Shown here one piece after another: positions 25,583 through 36,900 of a stretch of DNA of 64,000 nucleotides (positions are counted from its first letter, which is position 1; each line of letters opens with the position of its first letter). A program made the position numbers and the translations under genes. This DNA comes from Cephalotus follicularis (Eukaryota > Streptophyta > Magnoliopsida > Oxalidales > Cephalotaceae): positions 2,508-66,507 of the forward strand of contig BDDD01000317.1 in NCBI GenBank assembly GCA_001972305.1, read 5' to 3'. The notes below the pieces were generated by a model. The model searched no databases. It was not told the DNA's origin and saw only the letters and a program-made list of their open reading frames with translations.

Positions 25583-25967
25583 TGTTGGGAATTGGTCTTC
25601 CCAATCTTATACAAATTAATCCGAGAAAAACACACAGCAATAATAAAAAAAATCACAAGTAAAAATACACAGATATACATGATAGAAAGATCTTATATTC
25701 TTTATCGGTCAAGAATTAGATCGCAATCACAATTCTCTCAGCTTTCACAGATTTCTGTTTCTAGGTATTGTCTGTTTCAAGAGCCTCCTTAATACCCATC
25801 TCTCTCTCATGCATCAAGTTTTCACTCTCTCACACACACAAACATATATATATATATATAGGGAAACCTGGTCACCCTAATTCTAAACTACTTAGTATTA
25901 CATGTATTGAACCTAGCTAACATGTCCCAACTAAGCCTATTAAATAGAATATAAGACAAAACCCAAT
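25583..25967 (-). repeat. 3' LTR of the copia remnant
   Basis: In element orientation it runs from TATTGGGTTTTG to TTCCCAACA. The two ends are near-inverted (TGTTGGG type). It holds a TA microsatellite (about 25844-25860) next to a short CA tract. Confidence 0.65.
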
Positions 25968-26146
25968 AATCTCCACCTTAACTTGAATTCTTCTGGGCAG
26001 CCATCATGAAACATTATTGGTTATCTTCAATTCTCGTTCACGTCATCATACCAGAACTGTCATGACCACACACCGCCATCTGGGATGTATACACCTTCAC
26101 CTGGAGAATCTCAACTCAATGCCATCATGTGGGATGTGGCTCCACC

Positions 26147-29114
26147 TGGAACATCCCGTGTTATATTTTAATAATGCATTTTTAATGTGTGCATACCATG
26201 TATAATAATTTATGAAACCTTGGTGATTATTTACGGCATGCACTAATTTATTTTGGAACCAAGCTATTAAATTCTTATAATGGATTAAACTATTGGAAGC
26301 TTGTAATGGGCTTGCTAATTTTTTTAAACCTTAAATTTTTATGCTAAGCCCAAACCAATTGTTTCTTAAATAAGAATTTCGGCCCTTATTTTTTTTACAA
26401 AGTCTAGCCACTTCATGAGAAATAATGATATTTCTTCATTAAATTCTTTTTGGCCGAATATGCAAGCCCAATTATTCTTTCTAATTTTAACAAGTTCAAC
26501 TATAGGCATGAAGGTCCAAAAAAAAAAAATTCCTAAAAAGCCGGCCATTTCATGAAGAAGCCTTACAATTCTAGAAATTTCTACATTATTGGATAGACTT
26601 ATAACTTATGTTAGTAGTCTTCGGCACTTTACTCTTATTGCTAGCCGAACTTCAATGCTTTTATTTCCTACTTCCATTCTCTTCATCTCTTTAATTCCCA
26701 ATGACCAACATCCAAATTCTACGACATCAACCATCAAATGGGAAGCCCCTTTCTCCATTTCTTACGGCAAGACCAACAAGTTTTCCCTCTCCCTCTCTAG
26801 TGAAGGCAACACTACATATTCTTCTACTCATGGTTTGATCTAGCAAATTCATGGCAGCAATTTAACACATCCCAACCCTCCTAACATCAAAGACAACTCC
26901 GGTCAGCTCCGTTGGCCATGGCAGCGCCATTTTTCCTTACCACAGCAACATCTCTCTCTAAATCCATCACGACCAGCTTCTTAAATTACCGGTCAAGGAA
27001 GCATCTGCAATCCACGGCAGCCCCTGCACATCACGGCATCAGCACAGTAAGTTCAGCTCCATCAAAACCATGTCATCTCTTCTTTGAGCAGGACAACAGC
27101 TTCAGACAACAAGTTCTCTATTGGACAGTCCTCCACGAGATTTCAAAGGCTTTCATCCCTTTTCAATTTTCTTCTACGTGCAGGCTCAAGTGGATTTCCT
27201 CTTTTCTTCTTATTGTAACGGACGCGGATACTGTTTCTGATCCGGAGCTATCGAGGGGTTAATCAGCAGTTAATACTTTCCATAAATCTGTGAGTGGGAC
27301 ATTCCATTCCTCTTATCTAGAGTATTTCGTTGATATGTGCCCGGTTGTGTTTGTGTTATCTAAATTGATTGGGATTTGAATCCCATATGTCTTATGTGAG
27401 TTTGATTCTTGATTTGTATATGAAGCTTGGATTCTGGGTGAATAAGTCATCTTCATGAGATATATGTCATCGTGATTGTTATATCTTGCTTGTACTTTGA
27501 TACTGGTACTTTGTGATACGTCACATATGATTCTACCGATCCAAGGAGTGGTATATGTTCGACGCTCAATTCTACTTAGCAAGCCCATTGGTCTATGATG
27601 GGGTGTTATGTGGAAACTGCCCCCGGGTTCCATACCTGGATCTGCGGCATACTATTGTCTATGATGGTATGCTGAGTGTGAGTGCAGCAGAGCTGCTCCA
27701 TTACCTTCCTATCGGACGGTGTTTGGTTGCTGATATATATATTGCACGCGGTCCCTCGGATGAGGTTGAGTGTGCGTGCGGGTTTTTCGGACGATGGTTG
27801 GGTCCGTGCACTGATCATGCAGGCCCCTCGTTCGAGGCAGAGGTAGGCACTCTACACCGGTGTATGATGGATGATGATCACATCCTGTAGCCTTACCTAG
27901 TATTATTGCTGCAGCGGTTATATTATGACGCCATGAGATTTGGCGAGGTTATATTATGACGCCATGTGATTTGGCGGGGTTATGAGACTATGACAGATGT
28001 ACCAGTATTTCTCGGATGTTATACTATTTATGGGCACATACCTTGATTTATTATTCATGATTATGTCATAGTTCATGATATTTTTGTGCACTGATTTTAT
28101 TGTGAGCTTATCGTTATTTTGTATAGTATTGACTTGATCATTGATATTGTTTTCATGGATTCTTATTTTAATTGTATTGTTGGGTTCGAGCGTTTCTTTT
28201 ATGGAGCCATGATGGTATTTCCTTTTCTTTATTCATTGATTCCACCCAGTATGGGTTTATAATCTAAATTATGGCATATTTCCTTCAGCGCATCCAATTT
28301 TTGATGGATGCAACAGGGAATATTTTGTTCTCACTCACTTAGTCACTTGGACTAATCCCCTCACAGTGTTTTGTTTTCAGATGAGATAGCAGAGGATGAT
28401 CCACCTGATCCACCATCATTGAAGTAGTTAAAGGTAGACCACGTAAATCAGGCACCTCGTGTTGGCAGTTTTGGCCAACCTCACATGCATACATTTGGGA
28501 CATTTGGGCATATTTTTGGGTTGTATATATTTTGTTATGGTTATATAAGAGATAGATAGTAATTGTTGAGTTATGATTTCCTTCGAGAATTATATGATTG
28601 TATGGTAATTATGATGAAAACAGGCATAATCTGATAAGCCTGTGATGAAAAGATTTAGAATGAACTGTCGATTCCTCCTTCGGGAGTGTGAAAAATATAA
28701 ACTGTGATTTTATACAGGTGAAAATTTTGAGAAATGTCCGTTTTTAGGGGGAACTCTTGCAGTTTTTCTGCAGAAATTCCACCATATTTAATGGACAGAT
28801 AAATAGATAATTGTTATAGATTTTGATTAAAATAGCAATAATATGGCTAAGGAGGTCAGGAATGAAATAAATTGGTGGGTGCTAGGTTATAAAAGGTTTG
28901 TTGGTATGTTATGTTATAAGCATAAAAAGATTCAATAAGTGATTAAAATTGATAAAGATGGTCTAATGGACAAGTTAATATAAAAACTTTAAAGTTAAGC
29001 GTGCTCGGTTGAGAGTAGTTTTATGATGGGTGACCATCTGGGAAGTTAGGTTGTGTTAAGCATGGTTAGCCTTTTATATGGCACGGCTCGTCGGATAAGC
29101 GACGGGTCGTGTCA
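26147..29114 (+). mobile_element. Solo LTR of 2968 bp, probably Ty3/gypsy, fossil
   Basis: It starts TGGAACATCCCGTG and ends GACGGGTCGTGTCA, ends that are short inverted repeats of each other. It is flanked by the perfect 5-bp duplication CCACC (26142-26146 and 29115-29119). No internal coding region lies between the ends, so it is one LTR left after recombination between two. The start matches the common TGTAACA(C/T)CCCG opening of long plant gypsy LTRs. A 5S-rRNA-like block lies close to the 3' end. It interrupts the copia remnant described above and is therefore younger than it. Orientation is inferred from the 5S block and the LTR ends. Confidence 0.82.
28984..29058 (+). other. 5S-rRNA-like block inside the solo LTR
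   Basis: AAAGTTAAGCGTGCTCGG, GAGAGTAGT, GATGGGTGACC and CTGGGAAGT occur in the order and spacing of the second half of plant 5S rRNA (box A to box C region), with several substitutions. It lacks the first half of 5S and the gene context, so it is a derived block, not a functional 5S gene. Such blocks are known in Cassandra TRIMs and in some long plant LTRs. Confidence 0.8.
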
Positions 29115-29716
29115 CCACCTCTCTCATACGTTCAAAGAAATCAACGCCACCATCAAGATTAGAAGCAAATGTCAATCGTTTATTCTTCAATCTATATCCA
29201 ACCTCTGGACGAACTATCTTCATATTCTCATCTCTCAACTGTAAAATTCCTTATCTTTCAAAAATAGAATTCATCTAGGATCTAACAGAACCTCCACATG
29301 TCTAAACAGTCCCTACAAGTCAATATAATTTTTCAGTCATCCTCCCCTGCAGCTTCACCAATGCTCCTTCAGTTACCCTCATGACTCCACCTTCAGTAGT
29401 ACACTTGCACCCTCTCAAATCTAGAGTACCCAGTGAATCAGATTCTTCTTTAGTTTGGTACATGTCAAACATCAGCCAAAGTTTTCACTACTCCATCAAA
29501 CATGCGAGTCCGTACCGATCCAATCCCAACAACTTTGCACTCAACATTATTTTCCATCTTGATCATACCACTATCACAAGCCTGATACGTGATAAACTGC
29601 ACTCTAAATAGAAAGAGTCAATAAAAAGGAATGGAAACCTCTTTGAATGGCTAGAAGATGTCCCCCTATCTTGCCCTTATTTTTGCTGATGATTAAATTT
29701 TTTTTGTCAGACGTAT

Positions 29717-29927
29717 TGACAAAGCTAAATTGAAGAATTCTCATTGCACTATTTATTATTTATTTAGAATATTTATACATGAATAGTTGGATTGATAATC
29801 ACAAGTTGGTTGCATGAGATATAGTCATTGGATAGATAACCGCAATCTTGTTTCTTATCCTTAGTGATTCCTAAATTATAGGCATAAAAACATAATGAAA
29901 CGATTGATCCACATGGAGTGGCTAACA
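29717..29927 (-). repeat. 3' LTR of the copia inside the LINE
   Basis: Matches 31958-32149 closely, with the shared core TTTATTATTTATTTAGAATA and ends TGTTAGCC...TTTAGC in element orientation. No clear target duplication was found, so the lower edge is approximate. Confidence 0.75.
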
Positions 29928-31957
29928 TACCCCCTCAAGATGATGGTTCATGGGAATGAAGTGACAGCTTGTCAAGTAGAAATTCAAAACGATTGGTCGG
30001 AAGGCCCTTGGTCATAATATCAGCGATTTGATCTTTTGTTGATATATATTGAACTTTAAGCTCTTTTCGAGAGACTCTTTCGCGAACAAAATAATAATCG
30101 ATTTCAACATGTTTTGTCCAAGCATGAAAAACTAGATTAACACTTAGATAAGTTGCACCAATATTATCGCACCAAACAATTGGAACAGAAGGAAGAGAAA
30201 TCCACAACTCAGCCAAAAGAGATTGCAACCAAATTAGTACAATCATCAACAAAAATAACAAAATATCGATGATCATTAGAGGAAGGTGTGGGGGAGGGCC
30301 CCCATCTGTATGAATCAATTCTAATGGTTCTTCGCTTATTGACATAGTGGAAACTAAAGATAAACGACTTGATTTTCCTAATTGACATGATGAATATAAA
30401 TCTGTTACAGGAGATGCAGAGCATGGCAAAAAATGCTGAGAAATGATGTTACGGAGAACAGTAGCGTGAGGATGCGCAAGTCAGGAGTGCCAGACAACGG
30501 ATGACGCTTTGCTTGTGAGATGGACTAAATGATTGACACAAGATGGAAGAACATAAAGACCACCTTTGGTCGGCCTACTAAGGATAGTGTTCTTGGTGTC
30601 CTGGTCCTTGACAACAAAGTGAGAACTATGAAACTCAAAGAAAACATTATTGTCATGACAAAATTGTTGAACAGATAATAAAGATTTTGAAATGGCTGAA
30701 ACATGCAAGACATTGGACATATTTAAATTACGGGAGGTGGTAGGAATGGAAGACTTGCCGACATGCTTAATGGGAAGTGAAGTGCCATCTCCAACATGGA
30801 GCTGATCATAACCACCATAGAGCTCGTATTGCGACAAAGACTAAAGGTCGGGGGTGACATGGTTGGTGACTCTGGTATCGGGATGCCAATCTGTAAAAGG
30901 AGAAGGTTGTTGGTTTGGGTAATTTGTGAGGAGGTGCGCCTGAGATTGTGGGTGATAAGGTGTAGGGCCACGGTAGGGAGGCTGATTATAGTAGTGGTCT
31001 TGAGTTGGAGTGTAAAGATGGGAGAGCTAGGAATGTTGGTCTTTGTAATAGCATGTGGCATTTGTATGGTTTGAGCGCTGACAGTAGCTACACCACCGGT
31101 CGCCAAAGCGTCCACCGCGTGACCCCCAACGACCACCGCGTGCGCGTCCTCTGCCACGGGAGCCACGACCACGAGAACCATATGCTTGTTCTCTACTGTG
31201 ATTAGTGGAATTTTGCTCAACAAGATTAGCACAGGAAACAGCATATGCAGATAGTTTTGGGATGGCAGTGTTGATCATGAACTCATGGGAGAGAAGGAGG
31301 CTGTGTAGCTCTGAATAAGTGATCGAGTGTGATCTGACTGTCAATGTAGGAATCATAACTCTGAAGTCTTACCGAAGGCCTTTGAAAATATAAAGATTAA
31401 AATCTTCTGGTGATAGAGGCCGTCCAGCGGCTGCCAGTTCATCATGTATATGTCGTGCACGTTGAAGAAATTGGGTAATGGCTTCATCTGGTTTATGCTC
31501 GATATTTTGAAGAGCAAGATGAAGGCTGAGAATACGGGTATGTGATGGAGAAGCATCAGTGGTGGTAAGTGTGTCCCAAACTTCCTTGCTAGTGGTAGCA
31601 TGATGGACAGTAGGAATGACAGTGTCAGAGAGAGAGCCTACAAGAAGGCTCATGAGGTTATTGTCTTGTTGTTGCCATTTGTCATAGGCAGCTGTATCAG
31701 ATGAGGGAGGGCAAGGTGTGCTGCCATCGACAAAACCATAGAGTTTCTGGCCGCGAAGAAATGATAGCATTTGGGTTTTCCATGAAAGGTAGTTGGTTTC
31801 TGTAAGTTTAATGGACAGGAGATGATGAACCGATTCTGTGTTAGCAGTACCAGTATCAGTGATGGTGTTGGCAGTACCAGCACCAGTGATGGTGTTGCTT
31901 GTTGAGGATTCTGACATTTTGTTTTATTTGTTAGTGGCTGGAGCCAATATGCTCTGA

Positions 31958-32149
31958 CAGCTAAATTGAAATTCTCATTGCATTGTTTATTATTTATTTA
32001 GAATATTTATACATGAATAGTTGGATTGATAATCACAAATTGGTTGCATGAGATATAGCCATTGGATAGATAACCGCAATTTGGTTTCTTATCCTTAGTG
32101 ATTGCATAAAAACAGAATGGAACGATTGATCCACATGGAGTGGCTAACA
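31958..32149 (-). repeat. 5' LTR of the copia inside the LINE
   Basis: It is the partner of 29717-29927 and about 15 bp shorter. In element orientation it is followed by TCAGAGCATATTGG, which resembles the downstream half of the usual TGGTATCAGAGC primer site. Confidence 0.75.
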
Positions 32150-33693
32150 AGGCGAACAGGCAAGGAATCAACCAAGACATGAACATAATTGATCTCTTCT
32201 CTCGGGCATATGGTAAAAAAATATGCACCGATAAATCCAAGATATTTTTCTCAAAGAAAGTCTCTGTCAGCGTTTCGAGAAATTTGGCACATTGATGTGG
32301 TATTCCAATGACAAACATTTTGGGAAAGTATCTCAGCACCCCACTGGTTCACTAGAGGGTAACGAAGTCTCTGTTTGATTCCTTGGTAGAAAGAATCCAA
32401 AAAAGATTGTCAGGATGGAAATATAAAGTGCTAAACATGGCAGGGAGAATGACTTTAGTTCAATCTGTTAACTCTTCTATTCTCGTCTACGCTATGCAAT
32501 TTCAAGCTCATCCTCTTAATAGAATTGATAGACTCAACAAGAATTTTATTTGTGACGATTGGCCCGGGACAAGGAAGGTGCACTTGGTGAATTGAGATAC
32601 TATATGTATCCCTAAGAAACATGGTGGCTTGGGTATTAAGAAAATGAGACTTTCAAATGAAGCTACACTAGCCATTGGGATGGAAGCTGTGAGTCGATAA
32701 GACATATCTTTGGGCACGTGTGATCTCTAAGAAGTATATACGGAATGATCATACGTTAAACATTCCTCCTAGACGTCACCAATCTTTTGTGTGGTCCAAC
32801 ATTATGAGAGGAATAGATTGCTTACGTAAGGGGCTGGTATGGAAAGTAGGGAATGGGCATAGCATCAACATTTGGTTGGACTGACAGTTGGGTTGGTGGG
32901 GTCCTATAGCAGATTATATACTGAAGAGGTCCGAGAAGAGGATATAGAGACCTTATGGTTGCAGATCTTTTGGATGGGAACAGGAATTAGAATTTATTTA
33001 TGGTGGCTTACTCAATTCAAGTGATCTTGTTGCTAAGATTTTGGCTCTTCCTATACCATTAAATGTGACTAAAGCTGATACACTAATTTGGAAAGGGTGG
33101 GCATATGGTAGTTTTTCCATCAAATTAATTTGCTTATAACATCCTTGTAGATTCTTTGACACCACCTGGAGATTCTTGGAGTTGGTTAAGGAGTTTAAAA
33201 TGTCCACATATATAAATTCTAATTCTTTCTTTGGTTAGCAGCTCAAAACTAACTTGTCACAAATGAGTTACGGATGGCGCACAAGCATACAGAGAAAACC
33301 CTCCCTCATTGTTCTCGACGTATGTTTACACATATTTGCAGATTGCCCAGCAACCAGGAATTACAATTCCTACTTCACTTGAGGGATTGTAGATTGGCTG
33401 CGTTTCAATGCTGTGGGAGGTGATACAAAGGATCAATCATGGGAAAGGCTAACTGCGGGGTTCCACAAACTTAATGGCGATGGCTCTTCGAAAAGTAACT
33501 CCTTATTGGCAGTTCATCTGATTAAAAGGTTAGGTTCACGTGTACCATGAGGGTAACCAATGCACACCAAGAATTGTTATTGTTTTTTATGTTTGCGAAT
33601 CCTCCAATTAGTTTGGATCTAGCCCTTAACTCATCCAATGGGAACTATGATTGTAAGCATCAGTTGTTTCTGTTTTCAGAAAAAAAAAAAAAA

Positions 33694-33953
33694 TTAAGGA
33701 GTTTAATTGAAATTTTATAATGAAATGAGATCTTTTAAATATAATAATAATTATAATAAAGTTAAGCACATGACACAAAAACCCCCCAAACACAGAACTC
33801 AACCTCAAAAAATAGAAAATGTGGCCTGCCATGGGCAGCTGCTTGAGGAGGATTTGTTAGGAAAGTTATTTGTAATAATTTCTTAAAACTGAGAGAGACA
33901 AAAGGATTGAGTTAAAAATTAAGAGAGAGAAAGCTTCAACTTCAAGTGAGCAA
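33694..33953 (+). promoter_or_regulatory. Short upstream region of PYRR
   Basis: Only about 260 bp separate the LINE poly(A) tail from the PYRR ATG. It is AT-rich, with a purine-rich leader (GAGAGAGA near 33922). No clear TATA box was seen, which is common for housekeeping plant genes. The promoter must be short or extend into LINE sequence. Confidence 0.4.
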
Positions 33954-36900
33954 ATGGTTTTCTCTATAGGAGCCTACTACCCCTACTCGTTACCTGTTAT
34001 CTGCAAAGCAGCCACCACCAATAACAACAGCCACGCGCACGACGCGATGTACATTCGACGCGCTGCCGATATAGCCGATAAATCCGCTGGATTCACCTCC
34101 CCGCACCCCAACTTTGGCTGCGTTATAACCTCAGTCGGAAACGTCGCCGGCGAGGGCTACTTGTACGCCCAGGGCACGAAGCCAGCTGAAGTGCAGGCGG
34201 TGGAGGCCGCCTGCGAGTGCTCGAGAGGCGCCACCGCGTATGTGAATATGGAGCCTGGGGATTGCCACGGTGACCACACCGCCGTCTCTGCTCTCGTTCA
34301 GGTTTGCTTCTTATTGCCATTTATTTTTGCTAACCCTAACCAAATTCACATTTTGGTTCTCTAATTTTGTGAAGGCAAAAAATGCATACTTTGATCTGTT
34401 TCTGTGGATATTATCACCTTAAATTTGAAATTATTTGTTACTTCAAAAATTAATTTTTTTAAATAAACGTAACAACTTTAAGGAATACTATATTAGTGTC
34501 TTATTATGGTTTACATGATTGTATTGAAAATTGAAATTTTAGCTGTCAGATAATTGACATATTTTGTAGATTAGGCAGGGATTAAAAGAGTTGTTGTTGG
34601 GATTAGACATCCTTTGAAGCATCTGAGGGGAAATGCTGTACGTGCGTTAAGAAGTCAAGGGTTACGAGTTGATGTTCTTGGAGAGGATCTACAAAGTAAA
34701 ATTATAGAGGTATATTTCTTGAGTTCTTTCTCTGTCTGTTGACGTAATTCTCTCATTCCTATATATTTCAATATAGGTCAGGGGAGTTGTCAAATGGCCT
34801 TATTGTTATGCTATTTGAATGGATATTTTTGTTTTGTGTTTATGTTTTGCTTCACTTCATGAATAATTTTTATTTTCAGTCTTGCTTTGATAATTTGAAG
34901 TACGACACAACTTAACAAAGATTTACTCGTAGATGTGGGAATTATTGTAGGTATGTAGCACCTTCACACTGTAATACATGATTACACTTACCCAGCAACA
35001 TGCTACCATGTGTTTACAAGACTAATGGCTACTGCTATTTGTAGGAGTTCTTTCGTAAGTAGGCAAGTCTTCTATCTACTGAGTAGGCAACAGTTGATTA
35101 TATTTGCTAAGTGTAGCAATGGTCCAGCCTTGAACACTCTTTTCCTGTGTCTATCAGTATCGAACTTCAAACCTATTGAAATGAATTAGAAGAAAGAATT
35201 TCTTTATTAATCTTCTTCCTATAATTACTATTGCTTTTAGTATGGTCATTATTTTAACACATTTATGATTATAAATATGCTAGAAGAAACCAACAAATAT
35301 TATTTTTGCATGAACAGACTACAGTGAGCTACTCGATTAACCAGAACAATGAATTAGATTCAAATACTCAGATGAAGTCGGGGGAAAATATTGTAATCAT
35401 GATTTCTACAAAGTTGAAAAGTGAGATAAAGAACGTTTTTTGCTAACTAGGGACTTGCAAAAATATGTACATGCTTGTGAAAGTTATTTAGAGAAGGATT
35501 TGTCTTTTCTTCTTCTTTTTTTCATAGCGAGTGTCATGTGAGAAGAAGACCTAAATAAAACTTGTGTGCTAGAAGGTATTTATGGGGAAAATAAGGCACA
35601 TAATTGTTGTCAATAATTATATTGCATTTTAATTTTCTGAAATAATTTTTGCTTTTGCAATGCTCTTCAAGATGGATATATATTTCATGCTACCTGTTGA
35701 AATTAATAGTTTTTTGCTATGTTCTTTAGTAAGATAAAAGATTTACGTAGCCGACCCAAATCAGTTTTGGATTTAGGCTGAGTAGAGTTGAGTGGTTATA
35801 ATCTCTTAACATATCTGGATTACTATGTCCTATAGGAAGCTCGAAAAACGTGCCTCCTAGTCAATGCCCCTTTGATCCATAGAGCCAGTTCTCGAGTTCC
35901 CTTCTCTGTTCTCAAGTATGCTATGACACTAGATGGTGAGTTATTTAATTGAAACAAACTTAGACTAATTTAGACTATAATTTTATATATTTATTTTTCT
36001 ATGAAGGTTGAATCAGAATATAGTTCTACTACTTGAAAAGGCTTAAAGTTGTAGTGTATTGGAGTCTGCTGATGATCATCCTTGGATGCTAACAGGAAAA
36101 ATTGCTTGCAGTAGTGGACATGCATCATGGATAAGTAGCAAAAAGTCTAGGATTCGAGTTTTTGAACTGCGGGGTAGAAGTGATGCTGTTGTAGTAGGAG
36201 GAAATACCGTACGCAGGGACAGTAAGTATCATCATAACTTGTGTCTTCCTAATTGTTTTGAGGATGTATCATTGTCACATATGCCCGAGATGTTGCTATA
36301 TAATGCTCTAGGCTATTTGTTTATTGGTTTTCTTGTACAGATCCACAGTTAACTGCTAGACATGGAGGGGGGCATATGCCAGTTCGTATTGTGATGACAC
36401 AGACTCTCAATCTTCCTGAGGAAGCAAATCTTTGGGACATATCAAATGTACCTACCATAGTTGTAACACAAAGGGGTGCTAGGAGAAGTTTTCAAAAATT
36501 TCTTGCAGCCAAAGGAGTTGAAGTAGTGGAATTTGACATCTTAAACCCCAGAGACGTTATGGAATATTTTCATGATCGTGGGTATCTTTCTATTTTATGG
36601 GAGTGCGGTGGAACTCTGGCTGCATCTGCTATTTCGTCTGGTGTACTACACAAGGTTTTTAATATGTTTTCGTCTACACGAAGCTATTTCATGGTTATAT
36701 ATAGGTCACTTCTCTGCCAAATGTTACTTTGTAAAATAGGAGATATTGTCATGGGATTCTGTCTGCAACCCCTTCCTAGACATCAGGAGAAGTTAGTGTT
36801 GGATTAAAAAAACACCCTTTCAACTGAAGTTTACAAATGAATCTCTATTGCATGGGAGTTTATTAGACATCTCGTTAGGGATGGATTTCAGTACTGAAAA

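Larger units (their letters stand above)
25583..29604 (-). mobile_element. Ty1/copia remnant, minus strand, split by a solo LTR, fossil
   Basis: The 3' LTR (25583-25967) is preceded in element orientation by the purine tract AAGGTGGAGAT, the same form as in the copia at 1293-6678. A short internal piece reaches 26146. After the solo LTR (26147-29114) the remnant resumes. Its segment at about 29600-29270 carries GAG-pre-integrase wording (CKVVGIGSVRTRMFDGVVKTL), akin to the Tork-like element. Most of the coding region is absent and the rest has many breaks. No 5' LTR was recognised; the remnant ends where the LINE begins near 29605. Confidence 0.7.
29717..32149 (-). mobile_element. Ty1/copia element, minus strand, inserted in the LINE, fossil
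   Basis: It has short LTRs at about 29717-29927 and 31958-32149 (edges uncertain by about 15 bp). A CTTGAGGGGGTA purine tract lies before the 3' LTR, and a degraded initiator-Met tRNA primer site follows the 5' LTR. The parts seen are gag (UBN2-like, about 31917-31360), a CCHC zinc knuckle (about 31100-31030), protease and pre-integrase wording (about 30840-30500), and the RNase H end (about 30200-29935). At 2.4 kb it is about half the length of a full copia; most of the integrase and reverse transcriptase region is not present. There are many breaks. The LINE protein wording continues across the insertion. Confidence 0.82.
29605..33693 (+). mobile_element. 5'-truncated LINE (L1-like), split by a copia element
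   Basis: The left part (29605-29716) encodes the end of the reverse transcriptase palm with the FADD catalytic motif, in weakened context. The right part (from 32150) continues the same protein: a KSKIFFSKKVS-like stretch, then ERIQKRLSGWKYKVLNMAGR and LVQSVNSSILVYAMQ (about 32383-32490), and WDTICIPKKHGGLGIKK-like wording to about 32640. These are the post-catalytic regions of plant L1 reverse transcriptases. Frame losses are frequent after that. A 13-base A run (33681-33693) is the likely 3' tail. It is an old, dead, truncated copy. Its tail ends about 260 bp before the PYRR start codon. Confidence 0.82.

Noticed and set aside
26912-27890. Open frames of about 110 codons that might be small host genes
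   Set aside because: They lie wholly inside the solo LTR, have no recognisable domains, and overlap on both strands.
28984-29058. A functional 5S rRNA gene
   Set aside because: Only the second half of 5S is matched, with several changes, and it is embedded in an LTR. No T-run terminator in the right place and no repeat unit was seen.
29717-32149. A 5-bp target duplication for the copia inside the LINE
   Set aside because: Candidate flanks did not match on either choice of LTR edge, so none is claimed.
34123-34320. Arginine-rich minus-strand frame opposite PYRR exon 1
   Set aside because: It is the complement of a GC-rich host exon that has clear family identity on the plus strand.
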